Shown one piece after another: positions 43,874 through 50,424 of a stretch of DNA of 64,000 nt. The translations under genes and the position numbers were made by a program. The notes beneath the pieces were generated by a model. That model had not been told where the DNA came from and did not search any database. It saw only the letters and a program-made list of their open reading frames with translations. How positions within the stretch are numbered: the stretch's first letter is position 1; the number at the start of each line of letters is the position of its first letter. The stretch spans positions 8,766 to 72,765 of the forward strand of contig JAZNOW010000024.1 of NCBI GenBank assembly GCA_045589355.1, in the 5' to 3' direction. The stretch is from RUG563 sp045589355. Lineage in GTDB: Bacteria; Bacillota; Clostridia; Christensenellales; Aristaeellaceae.

Positions 43874-44308
43874 ATGAGTAAGTCAGAAAAAAGATTCGTC
43901 ACATTTTTCATCATAATTGCATTAGGAATCATCTTCATATATTTGTTTACCTTCTATTTGTTAGATTATACACCAAACGATGAATCGTTCCTTCAACAAG
44001 TAAATAGCCTTACTCCGTTCAATTTACAAGAGCAAAATTGTCGCATTCTGTCAAAAGAATACAACACAAATATTCGTGAGGTTTCTTTCTTTGCAATCAT
44101 TGAAGTAAACAAAGATTTCTGTTTTCCGGAAGCGATAGAGCACGATTTAGAAATTATCCCGGCTCTTTTGGAGTCCATTACTGCCAAAGTATATTCCTCC
44201 TTACCGGTACCAACTCATTTTTCATATTTTTATCGTGAAGCGGATGATCTATTTTGTTTTTTTGATTACGACCGACATTGGCTTATCGTGGATTATGGCT
44301 ATCACTAA
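43874..44308 (+). CDS. Small signal-anchored protein of unknown function
   Basis: A 144-residue AT-rich protein with an N-terminal transmembrane helix (FVTFFIIIALGIIFIYLFTFYLL) and an outer alpha/beta part. The ATG is 13 bases after GGAG, a long spacing, so the start is uncertain; a TTG 39 bases upstream is possible. The helix-coding DNA shares a 27-base stretch with the leader of the 42170 gene. Ends at a strong terminator. Confidence 0.5.
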   Translation: MSKSEKRFVTFFIIIALGIIFIYLFTFYLLDYTPNDESFLQQVNSLTPFNLQEQNCRILSKEYNTNIREVSFFAIIEVNKDFCFPEAIEHDLEIIPALLESITAKVYSSLPVPTHFSYFYREADDLFCFFDYDRHWLIVDYGYH

Positions 44309-44340
44309 CAGCAATATTTTCTGTTTCATGCTATTAAAAA

Positions 44341-44376
44341 AGACACTTTTCATCATTTTGAAAAGTGTCTTTCTTA
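44341..44376. terminator. Bidirectional terminator after the three orphan genes
   Basis: AAGACACTTTTCA (44341-44353) pairs perfectly with TGAAAAGTGTCTT (44360-44372), preceded by A residues and followed by TCTT. It marks the end of the orphan-gene block. Confidence 0.8.
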
Positions 44377-44414
44377 GAATATTCAGTTCGGAATTTCCAT
44401 CAGGAAAAATTCAA

Positions 44415-44671
44415 TTGGTGTAAATTTGGTGTAAAATGAGGCTTCTTTTTCAAAGCCCCAAACCCGTTGATTTATAAAGGTTTCAGCGATCCAGCGGCTT
44501 CATCGTGGGGAATCTCACTTTATCATACTCATAATTTCTCATAACCTCACATTTCCTATATATCTCAAGGCTTTTTCCTTTATCACACGCACATTTCCTT
44601 TTATATCTTCTTGTTTCTTTGCTGTTTATTGGTGTAAATTGTGGTGTAAATGTGTATAACTTTGTGTAAAA
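44415..44671. repeat. Tandem TTGGTGTAAAT repeats next to the integrase gene (candidate attachment region)
   Basis: TTGGTGTAAAT occurs in tandem at 44415-44425 and 44426-44436, and again as a near-tandem pair at 44629-44639 and 44642-44651, with a weaker TTGTGTAAAA at 44662-44671. These sit just beyond the 3' end of the integrase gene, where Tn916-type integrases have arm-binding sites near one attachment end. Between them is AAACCCGTTGATTTATAAAGG with an imperfect dyad, a candidate crossover core. The matching far end is not in view. No gene lies in 44309-44684. Confidence 0.5.
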
Positions 44672-44684
44672 AACATGATCGATA

Positions 44685-45917
44685 TCAGAGATATGAAATG
44701 GACATTTTTCCTTCCAATCGTGTGAAGCTTTCCATCTTTTTTTCCTTCGTTGCCTCGTTATAAACGTCCATAGTTGTCTCGATATTACGATGCCCCATGA
44801 TCTCCTGGATTATTTTAATATTCGGTTCGTTTTCGCACATCCGGGTACAGAATGTATGACGCAGGTTATGAACACTGAAGTGCGGAAGCATTACTCGTGC
44901 TCCTTCTTCCCCATTAGCATCCCTTATGATTCTTTCAATCGCACGATTGATCAGATGCGGATGGAGCATCTGCCCCACCCTGCCGCTAAAGATAAAGCCG
45001 CAGTATCCATCAACGCTGCATGTATTTACTGTGTTCCGTAGAGATTCCAACGCATTCTTAACTTCACTGAACATCGGAATAATCCGTGTGCCGCTTTTTG
45101 TTTTGGGTGTAGTAATATGGAATGCCATCTTCCCATCTTCCATCTGACGATAGATCAAGTTATGATTGATATTGATAAGACTATTTTCGAAATCGCAATC
45201 TTCCCATCTCAAACCACACACTTCCCCAATTCTGCAGCCGGTTCCCAAAAGCACAGTGAACAAAGGCAACCAGTGACTATATGTTTTCGAATTGGCCACA
45301 AAACTCATAAATCTTTTTTGCTGTGCAACTGTCAAAGCATGACGTTTAGGCTTTTCCCAATTATGGCTCTTCTTTATTTCAGTAAGTACACCGTCTGTTG
45401 GATTCTTTCGAATATAGCCATCTCTTACTGCTGCGTTGAATACCGGGTGAAGGATTGTCTGGATGTTTTCCACACTATTAGGTTTGAATCCCCTCCGGAT
45501 CAAAGAGATATAAAACTTCTTGATATCGCTGAATTTGATGCTGCCTACATTCATAGTTCCAATTGTGTTCTTTACATACTTGCTATACAGATACTTATAG
45601 TTATTGCGAGTAGAATCTTTCAACTCATACTTCATCTCAATATACTCTTCATAGAAACGATTAAGAGTCGTATTCTCTGCGGCATATGTGTTAATCCCAT
45701 CTTTCAGGTCCTGACAGACCACCTCTTCAAGATCGCGTAATGGAGCAGTACAACGTTTTCCATTGGGAAGCTTATCTGTTTTAACAAGCCTCCAACTATA
45801 AATACATCTTCTTACTCCAAGAATGTCCACATATCGGTACATGTACATACCATCCGCACGTTGGCTCTCTCCTTCCCTCAGGATACGACCTTTCTGATCC
45901 TTTCGCTTTGTTGACAT
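44685..45917 (-). CDS. int: Tyrosine recombinase, Tn916-type integrase
   Basis: A 410-residue integrase colinear with Tn916 Int. The N-terminal arm-binding domain starts STKRKDQKGRILREGESQR and continues MYRYVDILGVRRCIYSWRLV; the SAM-like core-binding domain is about 90-185. The catalytic domain has Arg in GTGCRIGEVCGLRW, HNLRHTF, MGHRNIETTM and the nucleophile Tyr in DVYNEATKEKK. All catalytic residues are present, so it may be active. The excisionase gene lies 66 bases upstream in the same direction, the usual order. Confidence 0.95.
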   Translation of the reverse strand: MSTKRKDQKGRILREGESQRADGMYMYRYVDILGVRRCIYSWRLVKTDKLPNGKRCTAPLRDLEEVVCQDLKDGINTYAAENTTLNRFYEEYIEMKYELKDSTRNNYKYLYSKYVKNTIGTMNVGSIKFSDIKKFYISLIRRGFKPNSVENIQTILHPVFNAAVRDGYIRKNPTDGVLTEIKKSHNWEKPKRHALTVAQQKRFMSFVANSKTYSHWLPLFTVLLGTGCRIGEVCGLRWEDCDFENSLININHNLIYRQMEDGKMAFHITTPKTKSGTRIIPMFSEVKNALESLRNTVNTCSVDGYCGFIFSGRVGQMLHPHLINRAIERIIRDANGEEGARVMLPHFSVHNLRHTFCTRMCENEPNIKIIQEIMGHRNIETTMDVYNEATKEKKMESFTRLEGKMSISYL

Positions 45918-45983
45918 TAGTATTCCTCCTAACCATATCTGTAATATGTATATTTACAGTTCTACGCTATCATCTATTTCAAA

Positions 45984-46181
45984 TCATAGCAATGATAGCT
46001 CATCTACTAATTTCTCAAACATCACTCTCTTAATCTGCGGTCTGTTCCCATTCCACAGAATAAATTTTGCCGATCTGTTTTCCGAAATCAGTTTTCGCAA
46101 CTTGTTTTCTCCAATGCGGAAATATACAGCTGCTTCTTCGACGGTTAGGGTATATTTTGCCCACAAAGGTATATCTTTCAT
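45984..46181 (-). CDS. xis: Excisionase (Xis)-like DNA-binding protein
   Basis: A 65-residue winged-helix protein: YTLTVEEAAVYFRIGENKLR then LISENRSAKFILWNGNRPQIKR, typical of Tn916-family Xis proteins, which bend DNA to direct the integrase toward excision. ATG 46181 follows GGAGGAAAA. It lies directly upstream of int. Confidence 0.88.
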   Translation of the reverse strand: MKDIPLWAKYTLTVEEAAVYFRIGENKLRKLISENRSAKFILWNGNRPQIKRVMFEKLVDELSLL

Positions 46182-46800
46182 TTTTCCTCCTATCTGCACG
46201 CTTTACTAACTTCTGCTTGCTAACCACAACCTCTTTCTGTATCAGATCATGAGGATAGAAAGCATAATTCCTTCTGTAAACAGCAAAGCACATAAAACTG
46301 CTATAACAAAAATTGTGCACCAAGAGAGAACTATCTTTCAATAGCTCTCTCTTGGTACCAGAGTATTTCGGCATGGGCATTTACCCATGAATAAACTAAT
46401 CTCATCTAAGGTGCTGCTGGTATATCATATTGCAAACTGCAATCGGCACTATTGCATCATAGCCCCATCGATACCGTTGTTCCCCCGGAATATACGCATA
46501 TCACAGGCACTCCCTCGCTAGTCAGTGGAGGGCCGTAGTAGAAGTATCATTATCCCCATACAGTATCTTCGCACACCTGTATGCCACTACAGGCTTGATA
46601 GCTCCGTTGATCGCTCTGCACACGCTTCATGGCGCCGGCCTATCCTCCGCTCCACCATATGGTTTCGTATTTACAACATCAGTTGTTTTACTGTCAAAAT
46701 GCATGAGGAAGAACTCTCCTCATATATCAGGAAAAAAAACAGCAACAATCAACCTCTAAAGCATCGGAATATCCTTTTATTATTAAATAGTTTTAATTTC
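46182..46800. other. Non-coding block with hairpins, GC-richer than its surroundings
   Basis: No convincing gene is seen here. 46320-46355 forms CCAAGAGAG/CTCTCTTGG with an 18-base loop. 46440-46690 is visibly richer in G and C than the rest of the island and holds short dyads: CCCTC/GAGGG (46512-46516, 46528-46532) and CCTGTA-TGCCAC-TACAGG (46576-46593). A 26-codon minus-strand ORF (46550-46630, starting MKRVQSDQRSYQ) has a GGAGG 13 bases upstream, too far to be convincing. It could be a structured RNA, a transfer-origin-like region or a relic. Confidence 0.4.
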
Positions 46801-46803
46801 GAG

Positions 46804-46875
46804 AAAAAGTCGCTTGAAAAAGTTTTATTTTCATCCAAAAAGTCCCTTGAAATTATTTTATATTTTGGCTATACT
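46804..46875 (+). promoter_or_regulatory. Promoter of the DUF4143 ATPase gene with overlapping direct repeats
   Basis: TTGAAA (46847-46852) and TATACT (46870-46875), spacing 17. A 25-base unit beginning AAAAAGTCGCTTGAAA is present at 46804-46828 and, with four mismatches, at 46837-46861, 33 bases apart. The second copy contains the -35. This looks like a tandem operator. Confidence 0.6.
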
Positions 46876-46903
46876 AAAATAGAATTGATATGGAGGTGAA
46901 AAA

Positions 46904-48226
46904 ATGCTTCAACGCAAAATTGAAAAAATTCTACTTGATTGGAAGAACACCATCGATCACAAACCTCTTATCGTCAAGGGATGCAGGCAATGTGGCAAAA
47001 CATTTTCTGTACTTGATTTCGCAAATAAACATTACGAGCATGTTGTTTACTTGAATTTTTTTGCCAATCCCCAGTACGCTTCCGTGTTTTCCGGACAATT
47101 GGATGTAGATCATATTACAATGCTGCTATCTGCCCTCATGGGGCGCGATGCTATTTTCGAAGCTGGAAAAACCATTCTCGTTCTTGATGAAATACAGGAA
47201 TGCCCAGATGCCAGAACTTCGCTAAAATTTTTCAAATTAGATGGTCGCTATGACGTGATAGGCACCGGTTCTCTGCTTGGGGTAAAGGGTTATGGAAGTA
47301 AAGAGCCTAAGTCAATTCCTGTGGGATATGAAACAGTCATTGATATGTATCCTTTGGATTTCGAGGAATTTCTGTGGGCTAACGGAATCTCTGAACAGAT
47401 TATTGCATTACTTAAGGATAGCCTCCAAAATGAAAAAGCAATTCCTGAAGCACTTCATCAACGTCTCCGTGAATTACTGTTACAGTATACTGTAGTAGGC
47501 GGTATGCCGGATGCTGTACAAACTTTTGTTAACACAAAACGAATGGATGAAGTACTTCAGATCCAGCGTGATATCGTGCGTTCCTATGAAGATGACATGG
47601 TCAAATATGCTGATAAAAAAGATAAGCCAGTTATCAGAGAATGCTTCCAATCCATCCCCAAACAGCTGAGCAAAGAAAATAAAAAGTTCCAATATTCCGT
47701 TGTAAAGAAAGGAGCAACAGCTTCGAAATTCGAAGGCAGCTTGCAATGGATTGAAGATGCAGGTATTATTTCCCGCTGCTATAACCTATCCATTACTGAA
47801 CTTCCGCTTGACGGCAATGCAGAACAAAATATTTTCAAAGTATACATGCGTGATATGGGCCTTTTTGTTGCAATGCTGGAAGACGGTACTCAATTCGATA
47901 TTCTGCAAGGAAATCTATTTGGCTATAAGGGTGCAATTTTCGAAAGTCTGATTGCGGACATCTTTGCCAAGATGGGACGAAAGCTGTACTATTATCACAA
48001 GGATTCTGGACTTGAAGTGGATTTTGTCATTCGCTACAAAGGAGAATGCGTACTGGTTGAAGTAAAAGCAAATTCCGGCAACACAAAGAGCACTAAAACC
48101 ATTCTGAATCACCCGGAAAAATACCATGTTAATAGCGCAATAAAACTTGGTGACTATAATATTGGCCGATCGGAAAAAATTCTGACTCTTCCCCTATATA
48201 TGGCTTTCTTACTTAATGAAAAATAA
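46904..48226 (+). CDS. AAA ATPase with DUF4143 C-terminal domain
   Basis: A 440-residue protein of the AAA_14/DUF4143 type. The Walker A motif is VKGCRQCGKTFS and the Walker B is ILVLDEIQECP; VIGTGSLLGVK follows as sensor 1. The C-terminal part has a PD-(D/E)XK-like core: Glu in FESLIADIF, Asp in GLEVDFVI and VLVEVKAN. These ATPases are common on mobile elements, but their biological role is not settled. ATG 46904 follows GGAGGTGAAAAA. It is the only plus-strand gene in the 44.7-57.8 kb part, with its own promoter carrying direct repeats. Confidence 0.85.
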   Translation: MLQRKIEKILLDWKNTIDHKPLIVKGCRQCGKTFSVLDFANKHYEHVVYLNFFANPQYASVFSGQLDVDHITMLLSALMGRDAIFEAGKTILVLDEIQECPDARTSLKFFKLDGRYDVIGTGSLLGVKGYGSKEPKSIPVGYETVIDMYPLDFEEFLWANGISEQIIALLKDSLQNEKAIPEALHQRLRELLLQYTVVGGMPDAVQTFVNTKRMDEVLQIQRDIVRSYEDDMVKYADKKDKPVIRECFQSIPKQLSKENKKFQYSVVKKGATASKFEGSLQWIEDAGIISRCYNLSITELPLDGNAEQNIFKVYMRDMGLFVAMLEDGTQFDILQGNLFGYKGAIFESLIADIFAKMGRKLYYYHKDSGLEVDFVIRYKGECVLVEVKANSGNTKSTKTILNHPEKYHVNSAIKLGDYNIGRSEKILTLPLYMAFLLNEK

Positions 48227-48245
48227 GTAAATCAAGCAGTATAAA

Positions 48246-48283
48246 AACATACTATATTTTCAACAATCCAAGTATGTTCTTTT
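48246..48283. terminator. Weak terminator between ATPase and S17-like genes
   Basis: AACATACT (48246-48253) pairs with AGTATGTT (48271-48278) over a 17-base loop, followed by TCTTTT. It lies between convergent genes. Confidence 0.5.
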
Positions 48284-48321
48284 CCAATTGAAATTTTTCA
48301 ACTCTATTTCTTCGAAAAATA

Positions 48322-48936
48322 TCATTTTTCCGTGTAAAGTGTCTTTTTAAATTCAGAATAATAATTTTCTTGTTGGGCTGACTTAATTATTCTAAACAAC
48401 CGAAACCGTTTCCTTTTACTAATAGGTCTGCACGATGCAATAATAACCTCATCACCAACAAGTGCACGCTTTTGCTCATCGTGCACTAAGTAGGCTTTTT
48501 TACTTCTTACAATTTTTCCATATACTTCATGTGTATAAGCATGTAACACCTCAACCTTAATTGTTTTTTCTCCTGATATCTTAATTACAGTTCCTCTTAA
48601 CATTAAACGATCTGATTTTTTTGCTGCATTTAATGGTGTTACAGAAAGTAATGTTTCAATTTTGGGCATACTTAAGTATTTACCTCTTGCTGTATAGAAA
48701 CGCCTCCATGAATGAATAATATATAGAAGTTCTTCATATCTTTTTAAAGAAAGCGTTTTTCGATAATTACTGTTAATATATTTTGCAATATCATAAACCA
48801 ATTCCTGTGCTTCTTGAAATATCAAAACAACTATTTCTTCATTTTTTTCTTGTTTAATATAGGCCATTACTTGATTATTAAGCATAGCATTTTTATCAAT
48901 TAGTTTGCTATATTCGTTCATTTCTTCTTTTTCCAT
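48322..48936 (-). CDS. Ribosomal protein S17-like domain fused to a helical N-terminal domain
   Basis: A 204-residue protein. The C-terminal 80 residues align by eye over the full OB fold of bacterial S17: RGTVIKISGEKTIKVEV, then EVYGKIVRSKKAYLVHDE, VGDEVIIASCRPISKRKRFR and LFRII, with the YGK, HDE, VGD and RPxSKxKRFRL positions all kept. The N-terminal 110 residues are helical and charged and I do not recognise them. S17 contacts 16S rRNA in the 30S body, so this may bind ribosomes or rRNA. ATG 48936 follows AAAGG by 9 bases. It lies 21 bases after the 48958 gene, in one operon. Not the housekeeping S17, which would be about 85 residues within the spc operon. Confidence 0.75.
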   Translation of the reverse strand: MEKEEMNEYSKLIDKNAMLNNQVMAYIKQEKNEEIVVLIFQEAQELVYDIAKYINSNYRKTLSLKRYEELLYIIHSWRRFYTARGKYLSMPKIETLLSVTPLNAAKKSDRLMLRGTVIKISGEKTIKVEVLHAYTHEVYGKIVRSKKAYLVHDEQKRALVGDEVIIASCRPISKRKRFRLFRIIKSAQQENYYSEFKKTLYTEK

Positions 48937-48957
48937 ACTTGGTCGCCTTTCCATTAA

Positions 48958-49623
48958 TTAATTTGATTTTAAAGCATTAAGGGCAAATTCATAAATTTCC
49001 AACACTTTCATTACAACAATGTCTGTGTAATCAATAATTGCATTACAATCATTAGTATAGATCTTTGAATATTTCTTGATCACTGAGATATCATCATCAT
49101 TCCAACGAATCTTCATCAATAAAACTCTAACTAGTTTAAAAAAATCACATACATCAATATGTATTCTTTCAATTTCCCTTTTATACTCATAAATTGTTTT
49201 CAATGCATTACGTATCCCTTCATTGCTTATACTTGACAGTTTCTCCTCAATATCAGCATTGCTAAATGAACTGCTAATTATTCTCATGCTCTCTTCTAGC
49301 TTTAATTCGTGTTTATAAACTGCATCAGCAAAAGTAGGGTCACGAAATATAGTTTGTATTTTCTTAGTATCAATCTTTTTTTTCGGAATACCCTCTTTAT
49401 CATGCATAAATCTATTTAATTTCTCAAATGAAGGTCTAATTACACTATATTGTAAATGTACTTGTTTCCAAACGCTCGTTGGTCCCTTCATAAGATAAAG
49501 TAATTTCAGTGGATCACTTACCATATTTTTGTTTCTTCTAGTAATAAAATGCTCAACAAACAAAACGCTGTCCATTGCAACTCCGAAGATCTCTGCAACA
49601 ACACCAATCCAGTCCAATACCAT
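48958..49623 (-). CDS. Helical protein of unknown function
   Basis: A 221-residue, mostly helical protein that I do not recognise. The N-terminus (VLDWIGVVAEIFGVAMDSVLFVEHFI) is hydrophobic/amphipathic and may touch the membrane; the rest is charged with possible coiled-coil segments. ATG 49623 follows GGAGGAAGAAAT. The S17-like gene starts 21 bases after its stop, so the two are probably made together. The leader of about 200 bases before it contains a possible 5-codon minicistron (49685-49702) overlapping a small hairpin. Confidence 0.6.
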   Translation of the reverse strand: MVLDWIGVVAEIFGVAMDSVLFVEHFITRRNKNMVSDPLKLLYLMKGPTSVWKQVHLQYSVIRPSFEKLNRFMHDKEGIPKKKIDTKKIQTIFRDPTFADAVYKHELKLEESMRIISSSFSNADIEEKLSSISNEGIRNALKTIYEYKREIERIHIDVCDFFKLVRVLLMKIRWNDDDISVIKKYSKIYTNDCNAIIDYTDIVVMKVLEIYEFALNALKSN

Positions 49624-49684
49624 TATTTCTTCCTCCATTTTACTTTTTAGCTAAATTTTTTTGGCAGATGATATTTCTGTTTTG

Positions 49685-49702
49685 TCAGAAATTTAATGAC
49701 AT
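49685..49702 (-). promoter_or_regulatory. Possible five-residue minicistron in the leader of the 48958 gene
   Basis: ATG TCA TTA AAT TTC TGA, with GGAGG at 49706-49710, only three bases before the ATG, which is tight. Its last codons form the 5' arm of ATTTCTG/CAGAAAT, a small hairpin. It could be a leader peptide or chance. Confidence 0.25.
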
Positions 49703-49851
49703 CAACCTCCAATATCTCTCATATTCTAAAGTGCATAATTCGACACTTTTGCACTATAAATACTATTTATTTAGCGCTTTTTTCAAATTAATAACCATAT
49801 CACACTTAAATCAATGTGGTATGGTTAAATGTGTTAATTATTTGCTAGTGT

Positions 49852-50271
49852 TCATCTCTTTATAACTTCTTTTATTGAGTTGATTCCCCTTTTAACGCTT
49901 CGATCAACAGCCGACCAACTCACCCCCTCCATTCGAGCAATTTCTGCAATAGACAAGTTATTCATGAAATGAAGCATCACTCTTCGTCTCTGCACAGCCG
50001 GCAAGGACATCAGAGCAGCATGAAGCATCCCCTGTTCCTCTCGATGTATTACAATCTCCTCTGGAGACGGAGCCACATCGCTTATTTCATTCTCCAAACC
50101 ATCATCACGATCCAAAGAATAATAAGCATTATGATACCGGCGAACACGCTGATAGGTTTCTTCTTTTCGAAAAAAAGTCAGCATTTCATCTCTGACACTT
50201 TCGGGAATCTCTACATTCATTTTTCTCTCTTGAGCTTCAATATACATCATAAATCGTTTTTGTTTTTTCAT
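49852..50271 (-). CDS. Sigma-70 region 4-type transcription regulator
   Basis: A 139-residue protein with a region-4 helix-turn-helix at the C-terminus: MLHAALMSLPAVQRRRVMLH, then NLSIAEIARMEGVSWSAVDR and SVKRGINSIKEVI. The N-terminal half (YQRVRRYHNAYYSLDRDD) lacks region 2. Proteins of this form are frequent on Gram-positive integrative elements and plasmids, where they are thought to act on element genes. Start ATG 50271. Its ribosome site is inside a long stem-loop, and a 16-codon leader ORF precedes it. Confidence 0.8.
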   Translation of the reverse strand: MKKQKRFMMYIEAQERKMNVEIPESVRDEMLTFFRKEETYQRVRRYHNAYYSLDRDDGLENEISDVAPSPEEIVIHREEQGMLHAALMSLPAVQRRRVMLHFMNNLSIAEIARMEGVSWSAVDRSVKRGINSIKEVIKR

Positions 50272-50278
50272 AACAAAA

Positions 50279-50340
50279 CGCCCTCTCGTCAAGATTTAGA
50301 ATTGTCAATTGTCATCAAATCTAAATCCTGGCGGAGAGCG
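50279..50340 (-). promoter_or_regulatory. Stem-loop sequestering the ribosome site of the sigma-like gene
   Basis: On the minus strand GATTTAGA (50320-50327) pairs with TCTAAATC (50293-50300), and CGCTCTC (50334-50340) pairs with GAGAGGGCG (50279-50287, two bulged G). The lower 3' arm is the ribosome site GAGAGGG of the gene starting at 50271. The leader ORF at 50305-50355 runs through the 5' arms and ends in the loop. Confidence 0.6.
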
Positions 50341-50355
50341 ATTTTGTACTTCCAT
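50305..50355 (-). CDS. Leader peptide of 16 residues upstream of the sigma-like gene
   Basis: Sequence MEVQNRSPPGFRFDDN. It begins at ATG 50355 with GAGGTG five bases upstream, a good site. Its codons cover both 5' arms of the stem-loop that hides the next ribosome site, and the TGA is in the loop. A ribosome translating it would open the structure, the layout of translational attenuation. Whether the peptide itself has a function is unknown. Confidence 0.55.
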   Translation of the reverse strand: MEVQNRSPPGFRFDDN

Positions 50356-50424
50356 GCACACACCTCATCGAGATATGTGCATAGATCACTATTTACACAT
50401 TATATATTATGTTTGTCTTTTGTT

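Noticed and set aside
43726..43938. A 70-codon minus-strand frame
   Set aside because: It overlaps the start of the 43874 gene antisense, with no ribosome site.
46525..46899. A 124-codon plus-strand frame before the DUF4143 gene
   Set aside because: It runs through hairpins and the promoter repeats, has no ribosome site and shows no protein-like pattern.
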